Positions 46,156 to 55,486 of a stretch of 64,000 nt of DNA are shown here, piece by piece. The translations under genes were made by a program, and so were the position numbers. The notes under the pieces were generated by a model. That model was not told the origin of the DNA, searched no databases, and saw only the letters and a program-made list of their open reading frames with translations. Positions within the stretch are counted from its first letter, which is position 1. Each line of letters begins with the position of its first letter. The DNA lies in the NCBI GenBank assembly GCA_963773605.1, contig CAVZBT010000005.1, positions 248,001 to 312,000 of the forward strand. The letters run 5' to 3'. This stretch comes from CAVZBT01 sp963773605. Its GTDB lineage: Bacteria; Acidobacteriota; UBA6911.

Positions 46156-47529
46156 CTACCTTCGGACCTGGTCCAGAAACGGCGACAGGTCGCCGCCGGC
46201 GGCGGCGACCCCTAAGAGCGCGCGCCAGATTCCCAGCCGCGCCAGTGCGTCGTCCACCTCCGCCTGGGTCAGGATCCGCTCGGCCTCGGCCAGTTCCGCG
46301 ATGCTCCCCAGCCCGGACTTGTACCGCGCGGTCGCCTGCTGCTCCCCGGTCCTTGCGGCCTGCAGTTCGACAGGCGTGTTCCGTGCGATGCGCCGCGCGC
46401 CCTCGAGTGCCGCCCGCGCCTTCTGCATCTGCCCGCCCAGGTCCTGCAAAACCTGGTCGTACCGAGCCGACTCGCGGCGTTCGTTATGATACTCGACGCT
46501 CCTGCGGGCGTGGATGGCAGCAAGATCGAATGCCGGGAAATAGACGGTCATGGCGATTCCCCAGTTTTGGATATTCGGTCCGAGCCCGCTGCCGGCGCCT
46601 CCCGAGCTTCCGTCCGGGTTGATGCCAGTGCCGCGGGCATACGTGGTGCCCTGGAGCGTAAACCGGGGGAAATAGGATCGATCCAGCACCTTCTCCCTCG
46701 ACTTCACCTCGGCGACCGCCGCCAGCTGAGCGAGCGCAAGCGGGTGCCGGGCGGGCTCGAAACTCGCGATGTCCTGTTCCGCAGGCCATTGAAGCAGGCG
46801 CCCGGAATCGAGGTTCGTTTGCCGCGAGTCGATTCCTGTCAGCTGCGCAAGAGCGGCGCGCGCGATTTCCACCGCCTGCTCCGCCTGGACGAGCTGATTG
46901 GCGGCCAGTGCGGCCTCCGCTTCGGAACGGGAAAGATCAGCGCCTGGACGCAACTCGTTTTGCACAAGAGCGCCCACCACCTCCCCTATCCGCCGGGCAC
47001 GATCGACCGCCGCCTGCGCCGCCGTCACTGCCTGCTGGGCCGCGAGGATGGTCAGGAAAGCATCGGCGGCTCCCGCGCCAACCTGCAGCCGGGTCACGTT
47101 CACCTGCGTCCCGGCGCGGTCGCGTTCCGACTCGGCGACCGCCACTTCGGCACGGCGCAGTCCGAAATCGAAAGGCTCCCAGGACGCCAGGATACCGACC
47201 GCGGAACCCCAGACGCTGCCGAGCGAATTCGTGCCGAGCACCGGGCCCGAGATCGGAGAGATGACGGGCTGTGCGGGCAGCATGCCAAAGACATTGTTGT
47301 GGGTCGCGCGATTCATCTGCCCCACGAAGTCCGCACGCGGCAGATAGCGGGTGCGCGCCAGATCAATGGCCGCGGCGGCGGCGGAAACCTGCTCGAGGGC
47401 AGCCTTCACCGAGGGGTACCGGTCGGTCGCCTGCTGGACGGCATCCGCCAGCGTGAGCGGCGCCGGCTGGGCGAGTGCGCGGCTGCAGAAGAGGACGAGG
47501 ATGGTCGAGGCCCGCAGTACCTTGCTCAT
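46156..47529 (-). CDS. TolC-family outer-membrane efflux channel
   Basis: A 457-residue protein with a signal peptide (MSKVLRASTILVLFCSRALAQ) and the two OEP repeats of TolC-like channels: PLTLADAVQQATDRYPSVKAAL near residue 24 with the LARTRYLPRADF strand, and DQVLQDLGGQMQKARAALEGARR with ATARYKSGLGSIAELAEAERIL in the second half. Coiled-coil helices rich in Ala, Gln and Glu make up most of the rest. It is the first gene of the three-gene efflux operon. The divergent spacer to the kelch gene (47530-47813) should hold its promoter. Confidence 0.93.
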   Translation of the reverse strand: MSKVLRASTILVLFCSRALAQPAPLTLADAVQQATDRYPSVKAALEQVSAAAAAIDLARTRYLPRADFVGQMNRATHNNVFGMLPAQPVISPISGPVLGTNSLGSVWGSAVGILASWEPFDFGLRRAEVAVAESERDRAGTQVNVTRLQVGAGAADAFLTILAAQQAVTAAQAAVDRARRIGEVVGALVQNELRPGADLSRSEAEAALAANQLVQAEQAVEIARAALAQLTGIDSRQTNLDSGRLLQWPAEQDIASFEPARHPLALAQLAAVAEVKSREKVLDRSYFPRFTLQGTTYARGTGINPDGSSGGAGSGLGPNIQNWGIAMTVYFPAFDLAAIHARRSVEYHNERRESARYDQVLQDLGGQMQKARAALEGARRIARNTPVELQAARTGEQQATARYKSGLGSIAELAEAERILTQAEVDDALARLGIWRALLGVAAAGGDLSPFLDQVRR

Positions 47530-47813
47530 CGCGTTTCCTTTGGTGGTTGGGTAGAGGTTTCCGGGGCATGTACGTGCAAATCATGTCCCCCGGAGAAGTT
47601 GAATGCAACCCGGGCCGCAGGCCGATAGGAAAGGGCACCCTGCGTTTCCGCTCCACACCGCCCCGACCACCAGCGTCAAGGCGCTTCGGCGCGCCAATCC
47701 GGCCAGATCAACGAGGACGGCAACTGCATGTTCGAATCCTTGACAGAACCGTACGCGGGACTTAGGCTCGGGACCATCATCGAACCGTTTCTGCAGGAGC
47801 GAAGGGCGAACCT

Positions 47814-50262
47814 ATGCCCGGCTATTCGACTTGGTTTTTGGTTTTCGTGCTGAGCCTCCTGAACGGCATCGGCGGGCCGGCAGACCTGGCCGTGAACACC
47901 TGGACCCGCCTCGCCCAGGATTCTCAGGGTGCGCGGCGCAGCAGTGCCTTTCGCTATGTCGACGATGGCAGCGGGTATTTCCTGCTCTGGGGTTACATGG
48001 GCCACGTGACCGAGTTCTACGGGAATCCCGACGAACCCTGGCGCGGCAACGAGGAGTACGACGTGGTCGCCTTCGACCCGCACGTGGGAAAGTGGGTCAG
48101 CCAGTATCCGTTCGAAAAAGAGAACGAGTGGCGCAATCAGCCACCGCCTGTGCACGAGTGCGATGCCTACCAGGGAATCACGACCGGGAGCTATCGCCCG
48201 CAGCTCAAAATGCGCGCGGGCGTGCTGCGCCCCGATCTGAACATCGTGTTCGACCAGGTGGCCTATGACGCCAAGCGTGCGCGCATGGTCTATTTCACGG
48301 GCGGCAGGACGTTCTCCTACGACGTGCGCGCCCGCAAGTGGGCGGATGCGGCCCCGGGAAGGGAAAGCCCGCCGCCGGTGAGCGCGGCGACGCTGGCCTA
48401 CGACCCGCTGAATGATGAAGTGGTGCTGGCCGGCGGAGGGCATATTGCCGAAAAAGGCCCCCGCGGCGAGCTGGTCGGCTACACCGGCACATGGCTCTTC
48501 GACTGTGCGCGCTCACGCTGGAGCGCGCTGGAATCGGGCGTCGAGCCTCCCCCGCGGATGAGCACGCGGCTGGTCTGCGACACCAATAACCAAGTGATGG
48601 TGATGTTCGGGGGCGACGGGCAGAGCCAGTATCTGGCCGATACCTGGATCTACGACATGCGCTCCCGGCGGTGGAGGCAGTCCGAAGTCCGCGGGGAGTC
48701 CGCCGCCGCGCGCCGGGCATTTCGCCGTCTTCGATCCCGGCACCGGATGGGTGATCATCGGCGGTGGATACAACCGCGAGAACCTCGCCGACCTGTGGGC
48801 CTACGACGCGGCGGCGGACCGATGGATGAAACTGAAAGGGGAGGTCCCCACGGGGTGGCACATCACCGCCGACCTCATGCCGCGGGATAACCTGATTATC
48901 CTCACGACCGCCGAAAAGCCCAAAGGCGACCGGATGACGTGCAACGAGATCTACCCCGTGCGCACGACCTGGGGATTCAGGGTGCGGCGCGAGGGTCTCC
49001 TCGACGAAGCCGTCCAGCCGCAACCGCAGCAAAACATGCTGAAACGCAGCCTCGGAGGAGGCTACCGCGGGCGCCCAGCCGGACGCCGAGCGGCGCGCCC
49101 AGGCAGGCCGAGCTTATCCGCAGCATGCCCGTGAACCGCTGGGTTCCGTTCGACGAACCCGGCCGCGCCGGGACGTTGCGGACGTGGGGGTCCTGTTCGT
49201 TCGACACGGACAAGGGCCGGATCGTCTACTGGGGCGGCGGCCACTGCGGCTACGGCGGGTCCGATTACGACCTTTATGATGTCGAGCAGAATACCTGGAT
49301 CGCCAGTCCCGGTCGTCGCCGAGTACCCGGAGCGTGCCTGGGATTCGCGGCGTCAACGCTGCGGGAGTGACGTTCAGCGGCGTCCCGTTCGTGCGCCACG
49401 GCCGCAAAGTCTACGGCTACGATCCCGTGAGCAAGCTCATCGTCAACACCAAGACCATCCTGCTGACCGCCGGCTACGAGCCGGAGCCGCTGCGCGCCTA
49501 TCGAGCCCCGGAGCCCGAATCTGGGCGCGGGCGAGGCTTTCACGAAGTCGTCCTATCGCAAGTGGGTGACGACGACCTACGATCCCTCGACGGAGCGGAC
49601 CGAAGTGCTCTGCTCCGGCGTGCCCGGACTCGACCTGACCGTCACCACGCCCCACGGGGTGATGGGGGTCGATCACTACTGGGACACCGTCGAAGCTAAG
49701 GTGAAGACGAACGCCCCGAACTCCGTGTACCTCCTCGACGTCGCGCGCCGGGAGTGGCACAAGCTCCCGAATCCCGGGCCGTGGCCGCAGAACCTGTACG
49801 AGATGACCGCGCTCGTGTATGACTCCAGGCGCGACCAGTTGATACTGCACGGTGGCGGGCCGCAGCGCGACGAGCTCTGGGTGTACAAACTGCCCGGCAG
49901 CAGGTGGGAGAAGATTCAGCCCGGGTTCGCCGGAAGTACCGGCGGGCAGACCGCCCGTCTGCCTGAGGGAAGCCGTTTACCTGCCGAAGTGGGACGTGCT
50001 GCTCACCGCGGGCTCCCCCGCCGGGGGCCAGGCACCGTCACTGTACGCCTATCACGTGGGCGAAAACCGCTGGCACAGGCTGCAGATCGCCGCACCGCCG
50101 GGCAGGCAGGCGTCCGATCTGGTCAGCCAGAACCGGGCCTGGACTTACGATCCCGGGCACGACCTGGTGCTCATGGTGCTGGGTGGAACGCGCACCGACC
50201 GGGGCAGGGCGGAGGTGTTCGGGCTCCGCTACGACCATGAGAAGGCCGGACCGGCGCAATAG
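47814..50262 (+). CDS. Exported kelch-like beta-propeller protein, broken by seven one-base insertions
   Basis: Read through seven frameshifts this is about 813 residues with a signal peptide (MPGYSTWFLVFVLSLLNGIGGPA). It is built of kelch-type blades with recurring YDVRARKW, LAGGGHI, YDPLNDEVV, MVMFGGDGQSQYLADTWIYD, VIIGGGYNRENLADLWAYD and LILHGGGPQRDELWVY elements. Extra bases lie near 48699, 49054, 49106, 49310, 49343, 49515 and 49935; removing one at each gives a continuous protein, and span minus seven is a multiple of three. The first ~890 bases are clean. AAGGG precedes the ATG. It probably binds or oxidises carbohydrate outside the cell. It is followed by the PIG-L deacetylase gene. 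Confidence 0.75.
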
Positions 50263-50411
50263 CGTGTATGAACAACGTGATCGACCGGCCCGAGGCTGAG
50301 GAGGCGCTCCAGCGGATGCAGCAGCAGTTGGAGAGACGGGCGCGAAGACGTGGAAGCACAGGGCGGCGGCGTGCCGCCTCGTTCTATTTAACATACCCAT
50401 CGGAGGAGATT

Positions 50412-51311
50412 ATGCGAAAGACGGTTGTTTATGCGGCTCTGGCCTGCCTGGTGTTGGGGCTGCTCGTTTCGTTTACCGCGAGCCAGGAAAGGAAGCTCAA
50501 CGTCATCGTCTTCGGCGCGCATCCGGACGACGCCGACGGCCGCGCGGGCGGCGTGGCGGCGAAGTGGGCGGCGCTGGGGCACAAGGTGCAGCTGGTGTCG
50601 GTCACCAACGGCGACGCGGGCCACCAGAGCGAGGGGGGCGGGGCGCTCGCCAAGAGGCGGAGAGCCGAAGCGGCCGAATGCGGGCGGCGTCTGGGCGTCG
50701 AGTACGTCACCTACGACAACCATGACGGCGAACTGCTTCCCACCCTGGAGGTGCGGCAGCAGATTATCCGGGCCATCCGCAAGTGGAACGCGGACCTGGT
50801 CATCGGGCCGCGCCCCAACGACTATCATCCGGACCACCGCTACACGGGCGTGCTGCTGCAGGATGCCGCCTACATGGTAACGGTGCCCAACGTCTGCCCC
50901 GATACTCCCGCCCTGCGCAAGAATCCTGTTTTCATGTACAGCCAGGACGGCTTCCAGAAGCCCAACCCCTTCAGCCCCGACGTGGCCGTTTCCATCGACG
51001 ACGTCGCCGAGAAGAAGCTGTCTGCGTCCGATGCTCACGTATCGCAAATGTACGAGTGGCTGGCATGGCATGCGGGCCGGCTCGAGAGCGTTCCGAAAGA
51101 CCCGGCCGCCCGGCTGGAGTGGCTGCGGAACAGTCGCGGCCGGGGAGGCGTGAACCCGGCGGTGCGCGCTTCGCTGGAGAAGTGGTATGGCAAGGAGGCG
51201 GCGCAGAGCATCAAATTCGTCGAAGCATTCGAGCTGTGCGAGTACGGCAGCCGCCCGAACGACACGGAGCTGCGGCGGCTCTTCCCGTTCTTCCCGGCGC
51301 AGCCGAAATAA
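50412..51311 (+). CDS. Exported PIG-L family (LmbE-like) deacetylase
   Basis: A 299-residue protein with a signal peptide (MRKTVVYAALACLVLGLLVSFTAS). The catalytic zinc motif HPDD is H37-P-D-D40 in FGAHPDDADGRAGG, and the second ligand set is HPDHRYTG further on; SVTNGDAGH is also characteristic. The frame is open upstream to 50268, but GGAGGAG sits just before the ATG at 50412. Family members remove N-acetyl groups from N-acetylglucosamine-containing molecules. The exported location and the neighbouring kelch gene suggest work on an extracellular glycan. A hairpin follows its stop codon. Confidence 0.9.
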   Translation: MRKTVVYAALACLVLGLLVSFTASQERKLNVIVFGAHPDDADGRAGGVAAKWAALGHKVQLVSVTNGDAGHQSEGGGALAKRRRAEAAECGRRLGVEYVTYDNHDGELLPTLEVRQQIIRAIRKWNADLVIGPRPNDYHPDHRYTGVLLQDAAYMVTVPNVCPDTPALRKNPVFMYSQDGFQKPNPFSPDVAVSIDDVAEKKLSASDAHVSQMYEWLAWHAGRLESVPKDPAARLEWLRNSRGRGGVNPAVRASLEKWYGKEAAQSIKFVEAFELCEYGSRPNDTELRRLFPFFPAQPK

Positions 51312-51327
51312 CGGCGGCCTCTTTTTC

Positions 51328-51354
51328 GGGTCCCGGCTTCATGGGCCGGGACCC
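51328..51354 (+). terminator. Terminator-like hairpin after the PIG-L gene
   Basis: A perfect 10-bp stem (GGGTCCCGGC, 51328-51337; GCCGGGACCC, 51345-51354) with a 7-base loop, beginning 17 bases after the stop codon. There is no T-run after it. Confidence 0.55.
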
Positions 51355-51829
51355 GCGACCACGCCCGCTGCGGCCACAGACGTCGCTGGGCAGGGCGGCA
51401 GCGCTCCGAGCCCAGGCCAGGCACTGTCGTGTCGTCAGTACGGGGTTCATGGCAGAGCATCGGATGCGGCCTGCGGGTGGTCAGGTGCGCGGGCGGCGAG
51501 GGCCCTGTCCAAACAGGCTCGGATGACCCCGGCGGCAGCTGCGGCGTGAGTCCGCTGCGCTGCCGGCGAGAAGATCGAGGAGCGTCTCGGGCCTCTCGCC
51601 GATTCGGCGGGTGTTATCGTCGTGCATACTTGCCCATGTGGTGAAGAGTCGCCCGGCCCTCAAGTGCGCGACCATTTGCCGGCTGCGATAGGCAACGAGC
51701 CGCTATCCCGGTGGGCGACAACCACACGGGAATCCTGGCCCGTTCACCAGCTGCGTATGTTCCCGGCTTCTCGGCCCGGTGGTGAGAGAAGGGAGCCTTC
51801 ACCGGCAAACGCCCCATGCCGCGACGCGA
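51355..51829. other. Intergenic stretch with no supported gene
   Basis: About 475 bases between the terminator and an IS remnant. The short frames show no recognisable domain and no ribosome-binding site. It may be debris associated with the degraded insertion sequence that follows. Confidence 0.4.
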
Positions 51830-52015
51830 CACGGATCCGGTGGCACGAGGCCTCACCTGCGGTGCGGCCCGCTTCTTCTCCCGGCTCAACTGCCGAGCCC
51901 TTGATGGTTGCGCTCCGCACGATAATAGTCCAGGAATTCAGCCACGGCAACCTGCACCGAGCTCTCCCCGAAGGAGATCATACGCTCCAGGCATTCCCCC
52001 TTGACCGAGCACACT
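51830..52015 (-). mobile_element. Remnant of an integrase-core (rve) transposase
   Basis: On the minus strand 52005-51889 reads SVKGECLERMISFGESSVQV, then AVAEFLDYYRAERNHQGLG, the conserved C-terminal end of DDE integrase-core transposases. The usual continuation, VEPGEEAGRTAGE, is found one frame over from about 51887 to 51840. There is no upstream catalytic core: the TPR gene stop is at 52121. No terminal inverted repeats were found. It is a dead fragment. Confidence 0.65.
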
Positions 52016-52120
52016 AAGTACGGCCGTTCGTAATTACCGGGGTTTCTGGACGCGGGAACAGGCCGACGTGCGCGGCCCCTCGACCTGGACGGCGGTTTCC
52101 TGAGAGAGGTCCAGCAGAGC

Positions 52121-53767
52121 TCACACACCCGGCAGGCAGAGGCAAGCCGACTTGATCCGGATGTCGGCCTTGTTCCACACCGCGTCGAATCGCTTCTCGA
52201 TCCCCGCTGCCTCGTCAGTCTTGTTCTGCAGCTGGAGGGAGCGCATAAGGCCATAGAGAGCCCAGCCATTCTCCGGTAGTCTCTCGAGGTCCTGGCGGAA
52301 GGCGGTCTCCGCCTCCGAGAGGCGGCCGGACTCCATGAGGGCGGCGCCAAGCGCATGGCGCACCGGTTGGATCCAGTCGGGCGGCTCGTTGTAGCGGAGC
52401 TTGTCCTCGCGGGCCGCTGCTTCTCGCAAGGCGGCCAGGCCCTCCTCTGTCTTGCCGAACCGGACGAGGATCTCTCCCCGCATGAAGCTCTCGGCCACGT
52501 CGAGGACTTCCGAGCCCGAATTGTTCCCGAAGAAGGCCTCCTTCGGGACGCGCTGGCGGGCCTCAAGGAAGGCCGCCTGCTCCTTCAGGGCGGAAGGCAC
52601 ATCGTCCTTGGCCGCGTACGCGACGGCCCGAGCGTAGTGCTGGAGCGCGCGAGAGATCGGCACGAAGTCCGGGAACGCAGACTCGGCCAGGATTTCGTCC
52701 CACCGTCCGAAACGCATCATGACTTCGAGCGGCATGGCCTTGAACCCATCCGCGAAGGGATTCGCGCGGAAAAACTCGAGCGGGATGTCGGCGACCATCT
52801 TGCGGACCGTCTTGAGGGCGAGGTCACTCTGGCCGGTCATCATGGCGCCGTAAGCCAGCATGTGGTAGTTGTGGGCCATGTAGACGCGGTAGAAGCCCTG
52901 CTCCGGCGAGCGCGCCGTGTAACGGCGGTCGGCCTCAATGGCCTTGGCATTGGCAGTGATTGCCTGCTGCCAGCGGCCGCGCCGCACGTCGATGTGCGAC
53001 GGCATGTGGACCATGTGCCCGAGGCCGGGCTGGAGGTCGCGGAGGATGTCGGCAGCCCGGTCGGCCTTCCCGGGGTCGGGCGAAGCCTCGAGCGCGTGGA
53101 TCATCAGATGGTTGGCGAGGGGGTGCCTTGGGTCGAGCGCGAGGACGGACTCGAGCGTTGTGATCAGCTCCTCCGTGCCGGGCTGCGGTTTCCCGTCCGG
53201 GGTCCAGAGGTCCCACGGGCGAAGGTTGGCAAGGGACTCCGCGAAGAGTGCGCCGACGTCGGGGTCCTTCGGGAAGGTGTCCCAGAGCCGGCGCATCGCG
53301 TCGGCGTAGGCCTGGTCGAGCCCCTTGCGGTCCGTTGGCTGAGGATCTGCGTAGCGGAGCGCGAGGGCGTCGATCAGGGCGCGCTCGACGGGGCTCGCGT
53401 GATCGCTGAGCTGCCTCGCCATGGTGAGCGCCTCCCACGCCGCCCGCGCCCGCTCCTCGGGTACCACCGGGTTGTTGATGTGCGGGCCGTGCGCGACCGC
53501 GACCCCCCAAAAGGCCATCGCGCACTTCGGGTCGAGCTGTCCCACTCGCCGAAACGCACGGATCGCCTCGTCGTGGTTGAAGGCGTACATGAAGGCGAGG
53601 CCCTGGTCGAAGTAGCGCTGCGCTTCCGGCGACGTTGTCGCGACCTTGCGGGCAAGGCTGCCCAGCCCATCGTAGAATGGCACAGGTGCATTCTCCGTTA
53701 CGAACCCTCCCTCGCCCAAAACGAGCAGCAGAAACGGAACGACCACGACCGCGCGTAAGTGCGCCAC
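52121..53767 (-). CDS. Exported TPR-repeat protein
   Basis: A 548-residue protein with an N-terminal signal (VAHLRAVVVVPFLLLVLGEG). It is made of tetratricopeptide-like helical pairs: AQRYFDQGLAFMYAFNHDEAIRAFRRVGQLDP (given by its ends AQRYFDQGLAFMYAFNHDEA), LESVLALDPRHPLANHLMIH and a C-terminal LSEAETAFRQDLERLPENGWALYGL. A conserved HMPSHIDVRRGRW segment in the middle is seen in this exported TPR family. I place the start at GTG 53767, which has GGAGGTG five bases upstream, rather than the ATG at 53827. It is probably a periplasmic scaffold; no enzyme motif is evident. Confidence 0.85.
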   Translation of the reverse strand: MAHLRAVVVVPFLLLVLGEGGFVTENAPVPFYDGLGSLARKVATTSPEAQRYFDQGLAFMYAFNHDEAIRAFRRVGQLDPKCAMAFWGVAVAHGPHINNPVVPEERARAAWEALTMARQLSDHASPVERALIDALALRYADPQPTDRKGLDQAYADAMRRLWDTFPKDPDVGALFAESLANLRPWDLWTPDGKPQPGTEELITTLESVLALDPRHPLANHLMIHALEASPDPGKADRAADILRDLQPGLGHMVHMPSHIDVRRGRWQQAITANAKAIEADRRYTARSPEQGFYRVYMAHNYHMLAYGAMMTGQSDLALKTVRKMVADIPLEFFRANPFADGFKAMPLEVMMRFGRWDEILAESAFPDFVPISRALQHYARAVAYAAKDDVPSALKEQAAFLEARQRVPKEAFFGNNSGSEVLDVAESFMRGEILVRFGKTEEGLAALREAAAREDKLRYNEPPDWIQPVRHALGAALMESGRLSEAETAFRQDLERLPENGWALYGLMRSLQLQNKTDEAAGIEKRFDAVWNKADIRIKSACLCLPGV

Positions 53768-53953
53768 GGGACACCTCCACCTGGGATTCTTTCCGCAGAG
53801 TCCCCGCTCCCCCGAGACCGCGGGCATCGGCGACTCTGCTGAGGATTCTGACTGCTTTCAGGATAACCCGCCGGAAGCCCCGTGACCACCCTGCCCCTTC
53901 GCCGCGGTTCGTGACAGCGGTAGTTCTCGTGAAGACGATGACGTACAGTCTTT

Positions 53954-53989
53954 TTTACATTACGTACACTTAACTTGACATTATGTAAA
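53954..53989 (+). promoter_or_regulatory. Promoter and candidate operator of the XRE regulator gene
   Basis: TTGACA at 53975-53980 is a consensus -35 box. It overlaps a pair of direct repeats (ACATTACGTA, 53957-53966; ACATTATGTA, 53979-53988) and an inverted pair TTTACAT (53954-53960) / ATGTAAA (53983-53989). The -10 (TTTAGA-like near 53997) is weak. The layout suits autoregulation by the XRE protein. Confidence 0.5.
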
Positions 53990-54048
53990 GAACGCTTTAG
54001 ATGTCTCACAGAACCGAAACCACGGATTGCCGGAAATCGAGAGGGTTC

Positions 54049-54258
54049 ATGAAGACCCATCTGCGAAAGTTCAGATTTGACCGAGGCGAACTCAGCCAGC
54101 AGCAACTCGCCGAACGGGTTCTGGTCTCACGCCAGACCATTGTTTCAATTGAACGCGGAGATTACTCACCGTCGGTCAGACTCGCGTTGCTCCTGGCCAA
54201 GAGTCTCGATACGACGGTCGAGGAGTTGTTTGAATTGGAGGGGAAAGACTATGCCTGA
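54049..54258 (+). CDS. XRE-family HTH transcriptional regulator (YozG-like)
   Basis: A 69-residue protein that is almost entirely a helix-turn-helix domain: FRFDRGELSQQQLAERVLVSRQTIVSIERG (by its ends RGELSQQQLAERV and SRQTIVSIERG), then SVRLALLLAKSLDTTVEELF. This matches small YozG/XRE regulators, which usually start MKxxLRxLRFERGELSQ. I therefore place the start at ATG 54049, with GAGAGGG upstream, although the frame is open from ATG 54001. Such regulators normally precede a small membrane-protein gene; here that partner is truncated. Confidence 0.85.
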   Translation: MKTHLRKFRFDRGELSQQQLAERVLVSRQTIVSIERGDYSPSVRLALLLAKSLDTTVEELFELEGKDYA

Positions 54259-54311
54259 GAGATCCCATCTTCTGGCGGGCAACGGGCATCTTCGTATGGG
54301 CTCTTGGCCTT
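54250..54311 (+). pseudogene. Truncated membrane-protein partner of the XRE gene
   Basis: Just past the XRE gene the frame reads RDPIFWRATGIFVWALGLL, which looks like the N-terminus of the small membrane protein usually paired with YozG-like regulators. After that point it runs into the upstream part of the DUF385 gene (PDEFPLTPQEDVMW). There is no ATG in this frame; the overlapping ATG at 54250 is in another frame and gives only 23 codons. I read this as a deletion that fused the surviving start to the spacer of the next gene. Confidence 0.4.
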
Positions 54312-54350
54312 TTGCCAGATGAATTCCCTTTGACTCCACAGGAAGACGTC

Positions 54351-54773
54351 ATGTGGTTCAATCCGATAATGAAATGGCTCATTCGGTCGCCGCTGCACGG
54401 ACTGGTCAGCCGAAGCATGATGTTGATCACCTACCGGGGGCGCAAGAGCGGCCGGGAGTATGCCACTCCCGTCAACTATGTACGGGTTGAAGATTTACTG
54501 TTGACCGTTAGCTTCAAACACCGCACGTGGTGGCGCAACCTGCGCGGGGCGGTTCCAGTGACTCTGCGCCTGCAGGGTCGGGATGTGAAGGCTACCTCTG
54601 AAGTTCTCGAGGAAACTGGGGTCGTGGCGGAGGGTCTCTCGAGAATCTTCGCGAAAGCCCCGGAGTACGCCCGTTACCTCCAGGTGAAACGCGGCTCGAC
54701 GGGCCCGTTCGATATTGAACAGGTTAAGCAGGCCGCGCAAAGCCGGGTACTCATTCGCACCCGTCTGTTGTGA
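54351..54773 (+). CDS. DUF385 / deazaflavin-type nitroreductase-like split-barrel protein
   Basis: A 140-residue protein of the flavin/F420-binding split-barrel class: SMMLITYRGRKSGREYATPV has the G-R-K-S-G-R signature, followed by LLLTVSFKHRTWWRNLRGAVPVTLRLQGR in short strands. The start at ATG 54351 has AGGAAG upstream; the in-frame TTG at 54312 extends into debris from the truncated gene. Members bind F420 or flavin, or have lost cofactor; function here is unknown. A second DUF385 protein is encoded at 62876-63436. Confidence 0.8.
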   Translation: MWFNPIMKWLIRSPLHGLVSRSMMLITYRGRKSGREYATPVNYVRVEDLLLTVSFKHRTWWRNLRGAVPVTLRLQGRDVKATSEVLEETGVVAEGLSRIFAKAPEYARYLQVKRGSTGPFDIEQVKQAAQSRVLIRTRLL

Positions 54774-54924
54774 TGCCGGTTGCGAAATCCAACTCGGCAC
54801 TCGTGCGCGGGGCCGGGCTGTTTCTCACACCGCGAGGGACGTGATACGCCAAGCCACGGTCACTTTGATGCATCGAGTACCGGCCTGATCACATCCGCAA
54901 CTCACCCTGTCCCGGTGCCGCTGA

Positions 54925-55266
54925 TCAGGCGTTGCCTTTCTTCGCAGCTCCTGCTTGCTCGGCTTTCCGCTTTGCCCAGTATGCTTTCATTCGCTTGCTG
55001 ACCGCCTTTTTGGCGGCTGCCGACTGCGGCCCCGGCTTACGTACGACGCCTGTCGCCTTGGCGGGCTGGGACGCCTTCGCCGCATCGGCCTTTCTCGCCC
55101 CGTAGGCCTTCATCCTGTCGCTCTGCGCTTTGCGGGCGGCGGCCGACCGTTTTGGCGGCCTCGGACCGGCGCTCCTGGTGCCCCTGATAGCATCGATTTC
55201 TGCCTGGATTGCTTCCTTCCGCCGTTCAAGTGCGTCGATCGCCAGCGCTATAATCGCTTCGTCCAT
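54925..55266 (-). CDS. Small Lys/Ala-rich basic protein with RMKAY repeats
   Basis: A 113-residue protein. The first ~25 residues are an amphipathic helix (MDEAIIALAIDALERRKEAI). The rest is basic and Ala-rich with two copies of a motif, AARKAQSDRMKAYGARKA (about 43-60) and AKKAVSKRMKAYWAKRKA (about 87-104), joined by a Pro/Gly linker. The composition suggests nucleic-acid binding, as in H1-like or AT-hook-like proteins. The ATG at 55266 has AGGAGA upstream. The frame is open to 55398 without a better start. I do not know the family's role. Confidence 0.65.
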   Translation of the reverse strand: MDEAIIALAIDALERRKEAIQAEIDAIRGTRSAGPRPPKRSAAARKAQSDRMKAYGARKADAAKASQPAKATGVVRKPGPQSAAAKKAVSKRMKAYWAKRKAEQAGAAKKGNA

Positions 55267-55486
55267 TAGGTCTCCTATGCAGGCACCAGATTTCGGTTCT
55301 GTAGTTCTTACCGGCTCAGTATAGGCTATCCCGTGCCCAACTTCGAACTCACAATGAGTGGTGCAGAAACGGATCGCACAGGATCGGTTATCGCGCATTT
55401 GCAGCGAAGGGATGCCTGAATACGCAGCACAAAAGATTCCGCATGCGGTCCTGGTGTTTGAGAGTGAACAGGCGGACTTGGGAGAG

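Noticed and set aside
44905..46215. Long plus-strand open frame opposite the RND pump
   Set aside because: Shadow of the RND pump; His/Arg/Gly-rich translation without domain features.
14440..49945. Programmed +1 ribosomal frameshifting as explanation of the broken genes
   Set aside because: The sites share no slippery sequence, rare codon or stop codon context, and up to seven shifts in one gene would be needed.
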